A stretch of DNA of 64,000 nucleotides from CBDDKW01 sp965230425 (GTDB taxonomy: Bacteria > Pseudomonadota > Gammaproteobacteria > UBA1113), in the NCBI GenBank assembly GCA_965230425.1, contig CBDDKW010000019.1:144562-208561 (forward strand). The letters are read 5' to 3'. The translations under genes were made by a program, and so were the position numbers. Below, piece by piece: positions 44,064 through 53,213 of the stretch. A model generated the notes under the pieces. It saw only the letters and a list, made by a program, of their open reading frames with translations. It was not told the DNA's origin and made no database searches. Numbering within the stretch: position 1 is the stretch's first letter; each line of letters begins with the position of its first letter.

Positions 44064-45176
44064 ATGGTAAGGGAAACAGAGCTAGCACGTAATGCCTTGA
44101 TAACGCGTGATTTCGACCAGTTTTTTTCTATCATTAACACAGTTGATCGTTACAATGTCTTTTCGCTTATTAAAGAAGCGAGTGATTTAGCCATCGAATT
44201 AAAAAATGTCGAGTTACTGCAACGATTACTGTTAATTGACTGTGAAGATAGCTGGGATAAGAAGCGTATCTTTCGTTTGGTAATTAAGGGATTACTACAG
44301 CTCAAAGCAGATGCTCTAGTGACTCATCTAGTAATCTTTCCACCAGCTCAATCAATATTGCCATCTGATGCATGGGTAGAATATGCAGAAGAATTACTTG
44401 AATGTAACCGAGTTGCTGAGTTTGAAAGAATATTTCTCTATATCCAAGAAAACTATGAACAAGAACAGTTAGCTATAAAATGCTTACAAAAAATATCGGC
44501 ATCTGAGGACATCTTGAAATGGTTGTATTGGTACGGTAAAGCCATGTTTTTGCATCAGCAGCAGTTAAATAGTAAGAATGATAGTTACCATAGCGATTAT
44601 AGCTGTAAGCTATGTAAATCAGATATTAAAAATGCTGTGATTATTTGTGCTGATTTGGCCGAGTTTGATAACATCATCAAATTACTGGCTGACATGCCTG
44701 ATTCTCCGGGCAAGCAGCGTTTACTCCGAGCCTTGTATTTACTGTGCCTTGCCAGTGCTCGCCAACATCTGGATAAGCTACAGGGCTTATTACCGGAAAA
44801 TCTAAGTTTTTTAACCGATTTTAATAGTCTACAGTACGAATTTCAGCACTGGAAAAGCTTTAGAAGCCTATCGGCCGATGAAGCTACACCGTTAATTAAT
44901 GTAGCCATCACAACTACTGTTCAATCTTACCAAGCTGATGATAAGGGACCCATTAGTTACATTGTCGAGAAGGCAGCAGAGGTAAAAAATCATCGTCAAA
45001 TGATTGTCACCACAGCTATCCGTGTTGCTATTGAATGTGAAAAATATGGTTTAGCTATTGCTCTATTAGGTCAAGTTGGTACTTATGAACGAGTTGATCA
45101 AATTAAGTTAATACCATTAGAGCCCTTGACTACTGAACAGATAACATCAATTAATTCGTCAATTGAATACGTGTAG
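44064..45176 (+). CDS. Large alpha-helical protein, N-terminal part (probable frameshift partner of 45163-48381)
   Basis: A 370-residue protein rich in leucine and alanine helices arranged like tandem helical hairpins (for example LAIELKNVELLQRLLLIDC and LECNRVAEFERIFLYIQ). No catalytic motif, signal or transmembrane segment is seen. It ends with a stop at 45174-45176 in frame 0, while the next open frame (+1) overlaps from 45145 and continues the same type of helical sequence for another 1070 residues without a proper start codon. I infer one original protein of about 1440 residues broken by an indel between 45145 and 45176. No family recognised. Confidence 0.65.
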   Translation: MVRETELARNALITRDFDQFFSIINTVDRYNVFSLIKEASDLAIELKNVELLQRLLLIDCEDSWDKKRIFRLVIKGLLQLKADALVTHLVIFPPAQSILPSDAWVEYAEELLECNRVAEFERIFLYIQENYEQEQLAIKCLQKISASEDILKWLYWYGKAMFLHQQQLNSKNDSYHSDYSCKLCKSDIKNAVIICADLAEFDNIIKLLADMPDSPGKQRLLRALYLLCLASARQHLDKLQGLLPENLSFLTDFNSLQYEFQHWKSFRSLSADEATPLINVAITTTVQSYQADDKGPISYIVEKAAEVKNHRQMIVTTAIRVAIECEKYGLAIALLGQVGTYERVDQIKLIPLEPLTTEQITSINSSIEYV

Positions 45177-48100
45177 TTACTATTATTGCCGTTCTGTGCA
45201 TGCTGATATTTTAAAATTACCGCTAACAGATGAACACTATCAATTGCTGTTACAGCAGTGGGATGGTCATGACTTAAGAACACAGCCCGAAAGTCAAACA
45301 TCTTTGCCCATGCAGTTTCACAGTGAGGAACCTTTATTACCTCTATTTCCAGAGCACTTAGTTCATGCTGAACGACAGCGGCGCAAAGATAAGCGTGATA
45401 AAGAAAAGCGAGAAAAAGCCGAGAAAAAACAAGAAGAGCAAGATGCAAGTTTAGTAAAAGTCACTGGACAGTTGCCAGAGCTACGAAAATTGAAAAATAT
45501 TCATCGTAACAAGCGTGGTTATGGTAACTTAACGCAAGCTATTGACGTGTTGATCCAATCTGGTAAATTATCTCAAGCTTTCGAATTAACTAATAAGTTG
45601 GTTAAATCAGGTTATCGGGATGGCTATTTAAGTGAAATAATGCTCGCTGCAATCAAAGCGCGTCAACCTGAAATAGTAAAAAAATGTTCGAGCTTGTTTC
45701 GGGATAAAGATCAACAAAAAATCATAAAAGCTTTTAGTAAAGCCTATAAAAATAATAAGATAGCCGCTGCTTGCCGATTATTAGGCTCTACAAATTCTAG
45801 TGATTATGCACTGTTGATTGAGCGTTGTGTGGCTGAAGAGTTAGATGCAAATACATTGACTAAGCAACATATACAGCAGTTAATTGATGCAGGTTTTTTC
45901 TGCCTATATATGGATGATGTGGTGAGATACATAGGTGGTAAGTTTGAAATTGATCTTGATGAGTTGAATGATTCAAAAAACGAAGTGCCACCAAGAGAGT
46001 ATGATAGTGATGAGCAGGAATATTTTGAAAACATTGCACCTATAAAACTTCGAGTCGTAAAGTGTATGTTAGCTTTATACCTAACGAAGAGTGGTTTCCT
46101 GAAAAAAATAAAAGCATTAAAAGAAAAAAATCCCGCTAATTTCGGTGAAGCTGTATTAACAGTGTTACTTGATGTTGATTTAGAATTAGCTATGCGATTT
46201 ACCAATATTTGGTTGGATGAAAAAGATCAGTGGTATACAAGACGCAATGAGGAAAGTCTAAAAAAAATACTAAAACGAAAATTCAAAAAACTATCACCTA
46301 CTGTCGAGCATTATCGTATTATTGGTTTGCTTGAGCATGAGGGTTTTTATTCTACTCTTGTTTATGCTATGGATCATAATGAAGATAGTGAATATGGAGA
46401 CCCTGCCGATATTAGTGAAAAATTAAGTGTTTTACATATCGACCATGAAGATTATTTGTGTATGCGTATTTTGGAGCGCGAGCATTTATTATTATTCAAT
46501 GCAATACCCTGTGAATATATTCGGACTAAACGTTTATTTTCTTATCTCATGGCGACTTTTCGAGGACAAGGATTTGCCGAGGCGAAACGCTGCTGTGAGC
46601 TTATGGAAAGCGAGATGCAGGGATATTGGCTAAAAACTGTAGCCTATATAGAGCAAGCTGATTTTGATGGCTTAATTCATTATCTGATTGATAGAGCAAG
46701 GCAACAGTCTCAGGCGAGTGCTAATTCAAGCATGGATAATCACGTACATGAGGAGCAGTACCGTGAACTAATGCATTATGCCGCTTCTCAATGGATACCG
46801 CAGCATGATATGACTCAGTTGTATGAAAAATTACTCATGTTACTACAACAGTGGCACGTAATTAATGAACCTCGTGTGCAACACAATCGAGAATGCGAGC
46901 GTACTGATAATAATGAAAAGTATCAACTTGAATCCATAGTGAGCAAGGTTTACCGTTACATCGTCGCAGCCCTATATCAAGTGTGGTCTAAACTATTAGA
47001 AGAGCGTCAGCAAGATGAGTTACTCGTTGATGGTATCAGTCGTATGTTAGCTTACTTGATGCCTGAAATCTGTAATTGGTATACTGGATTACATATTACT
47101 TCTACATTAAAAACCATTATGAAACGTTTGCAAGAAAAGCATCAGTATAGCTATTTATTGAACGCAGCAAAATTACATATTCAACTATCCAATGAGTTCT
47201 CACCTTATGACTATGAACCTATTTGTGATAGTTTCATTGCCGATGAACAGATTGACTTACTCGTTGACTTTATTCGCTATGTTGCTGAGACTCAGAAGCA
47301 AGCATATTGGGTTAACAGTATGTGGCTAAAAGTCTGTACTTTTCATTTTAAGATAGGTTCCCATGCTGAGGCAATGAAGGTCATAGGCGATAATGAAGAG
47401 TTACTATCAAATAATTGTCGAGCTCCCATTAAAGAGTGGGTGCAACAATTATTACAAGCTGCACAAGGCCATTTAGTTATAGTAATTCTGAGTAAACAAA
47501 AAAATTATTTTGGTGAAGAAAACTATGTTGAGATGGTTGAAGCTGCGATCAAAGCTATTGAATTTGTTACCGCTAAGCAGATACTGAAACAATATGTAAC
47601 GACTCCTGGTACGGTCGTACGCCTAGAAAAGGCTATACAACAAGCTTACTTAACTAGACTTGATACGTTGATTACAAAAGAGCGTCGCCGCGTACTGGAA
47701 GTAGTATTTAATAAATATACGCGCTATAAACAACTTCTCAGCAGTGAGCACGTAAATGAACAGAAAAAAAAGCAAGCCCAAGAGCTACAAAATGAAATGA
47801 TTTTAAGTTTGCGACAGATTTTAGATAAGTCATTTTTGTTTTTCTATGAAAAAAAATTTGGTCCGCAGCCTGTTATAAAAGGCAAACCTTTGGGTATTTA
47901 TTTCCCTGTAGTGCCAGATCTGCAAGGTAAATCAATCGATATAAAACTTAATATTTACTACAATAAATTTTTAAAAATTCCACAGTTTGTTGCTCAGTAT
48001 CCTGAGCTGACTGATTTCATTAAATTTATTCAACCACAGGTCAATCCTGATTACTTATGGTTAGACCAACTGTATAAATTAGCTAACTTAGAAAAACATG

Positions 48101-48381
48101 ATAAAGTTTATGTTCCCCTTAAGCCGACCGTCGATGGTAATGCTATTGATATGATAGATTTTTTGTTTAAAGCCTTAAACGGTGTTACACAAATATTGAT
48201 TAAATTATTTAATAACCAATTTACCATGGATCAGCTCAATGAGTTAGTGTTTTTAGATTATGTGATGCATGCGACCAATGATGTGAGCCAGTATACGCAA
48301 ACTCTTGCTTTGACTGGCCTGAGTCAACCGCAGGTTCATCATGCTGATCCACATTATATGCAAATCCAAGTCTCTCCATAA
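45163..48381 (+). CDS. Large alpha-helical protein, C-terminal part (probable frameshift partner of 44064-45176)
   Basis: A 1072-residue open frame. Its first start-type codon is TTG 45163, 13 bases before the stop of the upstream frame and with no ribosome site; the frame is open back to 45145. It opens with a charged segment (ERQRRKDKRDKEKREKAEKKQEEQD, about residues 70-95), then long stretches of helical repeats (LTQAIDVLIQSGKLSQAFELTNKLVKSG). No enzymatic motif seen. The Lys/Glu-rich linker and helical repeats suggest a scaffold or secreted host-interacting protein, but this is a guess. Treat with 44064-45176 as one locus; an internal ATG start is also possible. Confidence 0.6.
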   Translation: MNTCSYYYCRSVHADILKLPLTDEHYQLLLQQWDGHDLRTQPESQTSLPMQFHSEEPLLPLFPEHLVHAERQRRKDKRDKEKREKAEKKQEEQDASLVKVTGQLPELRKLKNIHRNKRGYGNLTQAIDVLIQSGKLSQAFELTNKLVKSGYRDGYLSEIMLAAIKARQPEIVKKCSSLFRDKDQQKIIKAFSKAYKNNKIAAACRLLGSTNSSDYALLIERCVAEELDANTLTKQHIQQLIDAGFFCLYMDDVVRYIGGKFEIDLDELNDSKNEVPPREYDSDEQEYFENIAPIKLRVVKCMLALYLTKSGFLKKIKALKEKNPANFGEAVLTVLLDVDLELAMRFTNIWLDEKDQWYTRRNEESLKKILKRKFKKLSPTVEHYRIIGLLEHEGFYSTLVYAMDHNEDSEYGDPADISEKLSVLHIDHEDYLCMRILEREHLLLFNAIPCEYIRTKRLFSYLMATFRGQGFAEAKRCCELMESEMQGYWLKTVAYIEQADFDGLIHYLIDRARQQSQASANSSMDNHVHEEQYRELMHYAASQWIPQHDMTQLYEKLLMLLQQWHVINEPRVQHNRECERTDNNEKYQLESIVSKVYRYIVAALYQVWSKLLEERQQDELLVDGISRMLAYLMPEICNWYTGLHITSTLKTIMKRLQEKHQYSYLLNAAKLHIQLSNEFSPYDYEPICDSFIADEQIDLLVDFIRYVAETQKQAYWVNSMWLKVCTFHFKIGSHAEAMKVIGDNEELLSNNCRAPIKEWVQQLLQAAQGHLVIVILSKQKNYFGEENYVEMVEAAIKAIEFVTAKQILKQYVTTPGTVVRLEKAIQQAYLTRLDTLITKERRRVLEVVFNKYTRYKQLLSSEHVNEQKKKQAQELQNEMILSLRQILDKSFLFFYEKKFGPQPVIKGKPLGIYFPVVPDLQGKSIDIKLNIYYNKFLKIPQFVAQYPELTDFIKFIQPQVNPDYLWLDQLYKLANLEKHDKVYVPLKPTVDGNAIDMIDFLFKALNGVTQILIKLFNNQFTMDQLNELVFLDYVMHATNDVSQYTQTLALTGLSQPQVHHADPHYMQIQVSP

Positions 48382-48760
48382 ACAGCTACTAAGCATTTTT
48401 TGATCATTAATTAAGCGTTAAACTGCTTGTTTTCTTGCAACAAGCAGCTAGCCGAGAGCAATGGCCCATATCAGGTGAGTATCCCTATATATCTGCACAA
48501 CAACGCAATGCCTGCATTAAATCTCATATTAGTGCCATTGACCCTAGCTTTCACTTGCTATTTGTCATTGCAATTGTCTTACCCAATATCATCGTCAGTT
48601 GGTTGGCTCAGTTAGGTAACGGTGATTTTAGGATCCGTAAATCTGCAAATGCAGATTTGTGGATCCAGCATGGCAGCTAATTCAATGCTTATTTTGGCAC
48701 ATATGCCGCTAAAATGTGTAAAAAGCTGCCTATTTAGTGCGTATCAGTGCCGATCAACCC
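48382..48760. other. Intergenic region upstream of the ribosomal operon
   Basis: A short AT-neutral region. It holds an open frame, 48435-48680, starting with TTG and lacking a ribosome site or homology I recognise, so I do not call it. A 36-nt near-perfect palindrome lies inside it at 48629-48664. Confidence 0.5.
48629..48664. repeat. Solitary 36-nt palindrome
   Basis: GGATCC-GT-AAATCTGC-AAAT-GCAGATTT-GT-GGATCC: outer GGATCC and inner AAATCTGC arms pair perfectly around an AAAT loop. Its size and AAAT centre resemble single units of palindrome array 3. It lacks a T-run, so it is not an obvious terminator. Confidence 0.75.
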
Positions 48761-48789
48761 TTGCACAGCGCCGCTAAGCTCACTATAAT
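48761..48789 (+). promoter_or_regulatory. Sigma-70 promoter of rpsF operon
   Basis: TTGCAC (48761-48766), 17-bp spacer, TATAAT (48784-48789). Start would be near 48796, leaving a leader of about 110 nt that holds a TTAGCTG / CAGCTAA hairpin (48853-48859, 48869-48875). S6-S18 autoregulation of such leaders is known in other bacteria and is possible here but not shown. Confidence 0.8.
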
Positions 48790-48904
48790 GGCCTCCTTTT
48801 GAATCTCCTTGTCTTACTGGCTGCGGCCGGGAGACTTAGATTTTAGGTGGGTTTAGCTGCTCGAAAACCAGCTAAGTCCTTGATTTAACCCATAAGGAGT
48901 CACT

Positions 48905-49336
48905 ATGCGACACTATGAAATCGTTTTCATGGTTCACCCTGATCAGAGTGAACAAGTTCCTGCTATGATTGACCGTTATAAGTCTATGATCGCTGCGGAT
49001 AATGGTAAAATCCACCGCTTAGAAGATTGGGGCCGCCGGCAACTAGCTTATCCTATTAATAATATTCATAAAGCTCACTATGTTTTACTCAATATTGAAT
49101 GTAATCAATCAGTTGTAGATGAGTTGACGAATAATTTCCGATTCAATGACGCAGTGATGCGTAATATGGTTGTGCGTCGTAAAGAAGCGATTACGGAAGC
49201 TTCACCAATGATGCACGGCAAAAATCGAGAAGATCATGGTGATCGGGATCGAAAAGAGCAGCGTAGTAAGCCTGAAGTGGAAAAAACTGTTGAACCAGAA
49301 GCAACAGCATCTACTGAAGAACAAACTGAAGAATAG
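48905..49336 (+). CDS. rpsF: 30S ribosomal protein S6
   Basis: A 143-residue S6. It starts MRHYEIVFMVHPDQSEQVPAMIDRY, with LEDWGRRQLAYPINNIHKAHYVLLNIE and VMRNMVVRRKEAIT typical of the family. The C-terminus has an extra acidic, charged tail (residues 110-143), as in some gammaproteobacteria. AAGGAG lies 6 bp before ATG 48905. First gene of the rpsF-rpsR operon. Confidence 0.96.
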   Translation: MRHYEIVFMVHPDQSEQVPAMIDRYKSMIAADNGKIHRLEDWGRRQLAYPINNIHKAHYVLLNIECNQSVVDELTNNFRFNDAVMRNMVVRRKEAITEASPMMHGKNREDHGDRDRKEQRSKPEVEKTVEPEATASTEEQTEE

Positions 49337-49348
49337 GGGATAAGCATT

Positions 49349-49585
49349 ATGGCACGACCAGGATCAAGTAGAAGAGGTAGAAAATTCTGCCCATTTTCAG
49401 CAGCGGGTGTGGAAGAAATTGATTATAAAGATTTACATACGTTGAAAAAATATATTACCGAAGCAGGCAAAATTGTACCTAGCCGAATTACTGGTGTACG
49501 TACACGCTATCAACGCATGTTAGCGTCAGCGATTAAGCAAGCTAGGTATTTAGCGTTGCTGCCTTATACGGATAGCCACGAGTAA
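49349..49585 (+). CDS. rpsR: 30S ribosomal protein S18
   Basis: A 78-residue S18, partner of S6 in the 30S platform. The core RKFCPFSAAGVEEIDYKDLHTLKKYITEAGKIVPSRITGV and TRYQRMLASAIKQARYLALLPYTDSH are canonical. Lies 13 bp after rpsF. Confidence 0.97.
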   Translation: MARPGSSRRGRKFCPFSAAGVEEIDYKDLHTLKKYITEAGKIVPSRITGVRTRYQRMLASAIKQARYLALLPYTDSHE

Positions 49586-49596
49586 GTTAGCTTACA

Positions 49597-50532
49597 GTGT
49601 TGGAGCGATTTGGGAAATATATTCTCGAAAATCAAAGGAATGCATGTACATTAGCCCTTGTGTTTGGCTTTGTGCCTTTATTTGGTTGGGTTGGCGTGGT
49701 GATTGTTGCCTTAGCTACCTTACGGCACGGTCCGATGGATGGGTTTAAAGTCTTTTTATGTGCAGCGATACCCGATATTATTTGGGCATTGTTTGGCCAT
49801 CAAGAGGCTATATTATTTGGCATATTGGGCAGTAGCTTTTATGTATGGATTGTTGCTAGCGTATTAAAACGCTCGGCTTCATGGACCTTGGTCTTAGAAG
49901 CTACGGCGTTGCTCGCCATACTAAGCGTTGTAGCTGTGCATCTGTTTATGCCAGATATTAATAGCTGGTGGTACGACGTTTTTAAAACGCAGTATGACAA
50001 GCTGAATAATGAAATTAGTACAGGGTTAACGGTACTTAGTGCTGATGACCAAGACCAGTGGCAACAATTTAGTGCCATGGTGAAGGATTCGAATTTATTA
50101 CAGAATGCAGCAAAAATTGCTACAGGTGGGATCATTATTCTCACTTTACTCAGTAATTGTTTGAACTTGGTGCTTGGTCGTTGGTGGCAAGCGAGTTTAT
50201 TTAACCCAAAGGCACTTAAGCCGGAATTGTTAAATGTCCGTTTAGGTTACATAGCCAGTGCAACCGCGGTATTTTCAATCGTTGGCTTAATAGCCGATTG
50301 GAGTGTGATGTGGGATATTATTCCCATTGTATTTTTGGTGTTTTTGGTGGCTGGGTTCAGCCTGATACAGTACTTATTTGATAAGTATAAGGTTCATTTT
50401 TTATGGATACTTTTGTTTTATGTACTGTTTATTTATCTGTCGCCAGGTTCACTATTATTTGTAGTATTGATCGCGTTGATTGATAGTTTGTTTAATGTTC
50501 GTCAGCGTTTAGAGCCTATAGTCCAAACATAG
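49597..50532 (+). CDS. Integral membrane protein between rpsR and rplI (DUF2232-like)
   Basis: A 311-residue protein with about seven or eight hydrophobic helices (for example ALVFGFVPLFGWVGVVIVALATL and GIIILTLLSNCLNLVLG). Start is GTG 49597; no ATG is nearby. A multi-pass protein in this position between rpsR and rplI is common in gammaproteobacteria and often carries a DUF2232 label. I see no known active-site motif. Probably co-transcribed with the ribosomal genes. Confidence 0.8.
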   Translation: MLERFGKYILENQRNACTLALVFGFVPLFGWVGVVIVALATLRHGPMDGFKVFLCAAIPDIIWALFGHQEAILFGILGSSFYVWIVASVLKRSASWTLVLEATALLAILSVVAVHLFMPDINSWWYDVFKTQYDKLNNEISTGLTVLSADDQDQWQQFSAMVKDSNLLQNAAKIATGGIIILTLLSNCLNLVLGRWWQASLFNPKALKPELLNVRLGYIASATAVFSIVGLIADWSVMWDIIPIVFLVFLVAGFSLIQYLFDKYKVHFLWILLFYVLFIYLSPGSLLFVVLIALIDSLFNVRQRLEPIVQT

Positions 50533-50598
50533 TATATTATGGATTCTAATATACGGTGTATGGGTTATAACTCTAAGCCAACGTAAGAGGTGATTTCA

Positions 50599-51048
50599 AT
50601 GGATGTCATTTTATTAGAAAAAGTACGTAATTTAGGTAACTTGGGCGATAAAGTCTCAGTAAAACCAGGCTATGGCCGTAATTATTTGATCCCACAAGGG
50701 ATTGCACTGCCAGCAACAGAAGCAAATTTAGCTGATTTTGAAGCTAGACGTGCTGAGTTAGAAAAAGCAGCGGCTGATGTCTTTGCTGCTGCTAAAGCAA
50801 GAGCGGATAAATTATTCGGTACTACGGTAACGATTGAAGCCCGCGCTGCTGATGAAGGCAAGTTGTATGGTTCCTTAGGCGTGAGAGAAATTGCTATGGC
50901 AATTTCTGATGCTGGAGCCGAAGTGGCTAAAAGTGAAGTGACCATGCCCGATGGCCCAATTCGTGCCACAGGGGAATATGATGTTGTGTTGCAATTACAC
51001 ACTGATATTGAAGCCACTGTTCACGTTCATGTTGTTGAAGAACAGTAA
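50599..51048 (+). CDS. rplI: 50S ribosomal protein L9
   Basis: A 149-residue L9. N-terminal rRNA-binding domain MDVILLEKVRNLGNLGDKVSVKPGYGRNYLIPQGIALPAT, a long connecting helix (DFEARRAELEKAAADVFAAAKA) and the C-terminal domain ending HTDIEATVHVHVVEE. The family start is MDVILLEK at ATG 50599, with TAAGAGG upstream; an in-frame GTG at 50590 is not needed. Confidence 0.97.
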   Translation: MDVILLEKVRNLGNLGDKVSVKPGYGRNYLIPQGIALPATEANLADFEARRAELEKAAADVFAAAKARADKLFGTTVTIEARAADEGKLYGSLGVREIAMAISDAGAEVAKSEVTMPDGPIRATGEYDVVLQLHTDIEATVHVHVVEEQ

Positions 51049-51066
51049 ACGAAATCTGAGCCGAGA

Positions 51067-51142
51067 AGCAACCTTAGCCATCTATGGCTGAGGTTGCTAA
51101 ATCGAAGGGCAAATAAAATACCCCAATTACCAAAGGTATTTT
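51067..51142 (+). terminator. Possible terminators after rplI
   Basis: Two hairpins: 51067-51098 (AGCAACCT...AGGTTGCT with inner AGCCA/TGGCT) and 51115-51142 (AAAATACC / GGTATTTT). The second ends in a short T-run on both strands, so it could serve rplI and the ATPase gene converging from the right. Confidence 0.45.
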
Positions 51143-51186
51143 AGTATTCCAAGATAGAAAATAATTATTGATTTATTAGTAGTTGT

Positions 51187-52620
51187 TCATTCAAATAAAT
51201 CCGCCATATCTATTATTTGATTAAAATAGTTGCTATCAATTAACTCATCTGAAACACCATTCACATGAATGAGTACTGGGCGGCAAAAATATTGTTTAGG
51301 TGTTTTTAACCGAGCTATTTTTTTCTTTACCTCATCTATAACTTGTTTACCAATGATGTTACGTGAAAATTTAATTTCACATACATATAAGGTACGATCC
51401 ACTGTCTGAATCATATAGTCTATTTGACATCCCGCTTGACGCTGTGTAGTACGCTGGAAAAATGGTCCATCCATTTCAACACTTTCTGGAGGGATGTTCA
51501 GTAAAGCTTTTATTTTCTTGTGGTTATTAAGTACCAGATTTTCAACTTGTAAGCCCATAATGGCAGACCATGAAGGTAGTGCAGTGATGGCGCTTTCTTG
51601 ATATATATCCCGATTGATTTGGGTTTTGCTTGGCAAAATATATTTCAAATAGAAGCGCGAATAGTTATCACTTAGACGATATTGACTTAAATTTGATACC
51701 TGACCTTGATTAATGTTCCAAGTGAAGTCTCTGCAGATGAAGCCAGATTTTTCTAATTCATCTAAATAATCGCCGATATCACTTTGTGACTTATAGTTTA
51801 GTAAAGTAGTTATTTCACTTTGGTTTTTAGAGCCATTAGCTAGGGTATTAATAATATTTTTATAGAGTTCATTGCGTTTGGAGAATAAATCGGAAAAGAT
51901 TTTCTCGAATTCATTGAATAAAATTCCTTCTTTCACGAAGGCGAGTCGTCTAATATTTTCTTCGGCAGAAAGCTTAGGATTGAGTTCTTCTAAGTATCTA
52001 GGAACACCTCCCGTAACGGCCAGAATACGTAACATTTCATAGGGCGTTGGGTTAACCCCTTGCGAGGTCCAGAATTCTTTACAGATATTAAGGGGTAATT
52101 CATTTAATGTCAGTGTAAGTGAATCGCGCCCGAGAAAGCCAGTACTACTCAATATATTTTCTTCAATCCATGCGGACATTGAGCCACTAAGAGCTAGCAT
52201 GAGCTCAGGATTGTGAGAAAAATATAAATCCCATGCATTTTTTAATTGGCTAAGAAATTCAGGATCTCTATCGCCCATCCAAGTAATTTCATCTAAGACT
52301 ATCAATACGCGATTGTTCTGAGTATGTTGGCTTAAGTGCCAGAATAAATCACCCCAATTGTCAGCGCTAATGCCGCGTAGGCCTAATTTTCTGTCGAGTT
52401 GTCGGCAAAACTCTGTACGTTGTGATTGAGCCGTTGTGGTGCTAGTTGGAGCTAATCCGCTGAATATATAGGTTTGTTGTATTGCTTTGCCGAATTCTCT
52501 GAGTAGCCGGCTTTTCCCAATGCGGCGGCGGCCTTTGACAATAACTAGACTTGCTGATTTTTTTTGTAGCAGCTCTTCGAGTCGCTGCATTTCGTAAGTT
52601 CTGCCTATAAAATGAACCAT
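51187..52620 (-). CDS. ATPase_2/DUF234-type ATPase with C-terminal PD-(D/E)XK-like domain (paralog 3)
   Basis: A 477-residue paralog of the proteins at 1328 and 9483. Walker A GRRRIGKS (residues 30-37), Walker B VLIVLDE (105-111), sensor-like LALSGSMSAWIEENIL, winged-helix-like NQSEITTLLNYKSQSDIGDYLDELEKSGFI, and C-terminal QIDYMIQTVDRTLYVCEIKF with the D...E-I-K signature (E about 415). Transcribed toward rplI. The start at 52620 lies 26 bp from the nearest palindrome of array 3. On the other side of the array lies a hicB gene that has lost its N-terminus. Confidence 0.85.
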   Translation of the reverse strand: MVHFIGRTYEMQRLEELLQKKSASLVIVKGRRRIGKSRLLREFGKAIQQTYIFSGLAPTSTTTAQSQRTEFCRQLDRKLGLRGISADNWGDLFWHLSQHTQNNRVLIVLDEITWMGDRDPEFLSQLKNAWDLYFSHNPELMLALSGSMSAWIEENILSSTGFLGRDSLTLTLNELPLNICKEFWTSQGVNPTPYEMLRILAVTGGVPRYLEELNPKLSAEENIRRLAFVKEGILFNEFEKIFSDLFSKRNELYKNIINTLANGSKNQSEITTLLNYKSQSDIGDYLDELEKSGFICRDFTWNINQGQVSNLSQYRLSDNYSRFYLKYILPSKTQINRDIYQESAITALPSWSAIMGLQVENLVLNNHKKIKALLNIPPESVEMDGPFFQRTTQRQAGCQIDYMIQTVDRTLYVCEIKFSRNIIGKQVIDEVKKKIARLKTPKQYFCRPVLIHVNGVSDELIDSNYFNQIIDMADLFE

Positions 52621-52645
52621 ACAATGTGCCTATCATGCTAGAATT

Positions 52646-52787
52646 CCGTAAAGAATCGACAAATGTCAATTCTTTACGGAGAAAATAATGGATATATTAC
52701 CGGAAGAAATCGACAAATGTCAATTCTTTACGGAGAAAATAATGGATATATTACCGGAAGAAATTGATAAATGTCGATTTCTTCCGG
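52646..52787. repeat. Palindrome array 3: 34-nt palindromes, 54-bp period, 3 copies
   Basis: Units at 52646-52679, 52700-52733 and 52754-52787, each 34 nt, exactly 54 bp apart. Arms: CCGTAAAGAAT / ATTCTTTACGG in unit 1, CCGGAAGAAAT / ATTTCTTCCGG in unit 3; unit 2 is a hybrid with the left arm of unit 3 and the right arm of unit 1, so it pairs poorly. Centres are GAC-AAAT-GTC-like. The 20-nt spacers between units are almost identical (AATAATGGATATATTA). Same geometry as array 2. Confidence 0.92.
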
Positions 52788-52996
52788 AATCAATACTGGT
52801 ATACATAATAAATAATCCAGATTACCGGGGAGCGATTCCCTGTGTAGTGCATATTGTACCGCCAGTAGGTGAATTAAAACGCATTAACATCTCTATCGAT
52901 GCTGCATTATTGGCAACCATCGATTATGTCGCTAAAAAATTAGGTAAAAATCGTTCAGAATTTCTTGCTGAGTCTGCTCGACAGATGCTTGTTTGA
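52688..52996 (+). pseudogene. hicB: HicB-type antitoxin, N-terminus lost at the palindrome array
   Basis: Residues about 40-102 match the C-terminal half of HicB antitoxins: INNPDYRGAIPCVVHI, then the ribbon-helix-helix RINISIDAALLATIDYVAKKLGKNRSEFLAESARQ. The N-terminal HicB partial RNase-H-like domain is absent; instead the frame begins in the palindrome array, which encodes the twice-repeated peptide MDILPEEIDKC. No hicA is adjacent. The junction lies near 52790. It may be a decayed antitoxin or a fusion; whether it is expressed is unknown. Confidence 0.65.
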
Positions 52997-53213
52997 CTAC
53001 CAATTTTAAATAGTAGGACTTGAATTTACTTAACGTTCAGATTTGAGGCAAGATTGCCCAAAGATGGATGTTCCGGTTTATATTGAGCATGACTATTGTT
53101 TGACTGCAGCCTTTGCAAGCCTGGCCATCCCCAGGCATAATCACCCTCATTAGAGATAATCACTCATGCACGAGTGCAAAGCAAGAATCTATAGATATGA
53201 ATGGTGAGACAGT

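Noticed and set aside
48435..48680. Possible 81-residue protein
   Set aside because: TTG start, no ribosome site, no family pattern, and contains the 36-nt palindrome.
51187..52996. ATPase and hicB as a toxin-antitoxin pair
   Set aside because: They are divergent, the hicB is truncated at the array, and the paralogs lack any hicB neighbour.
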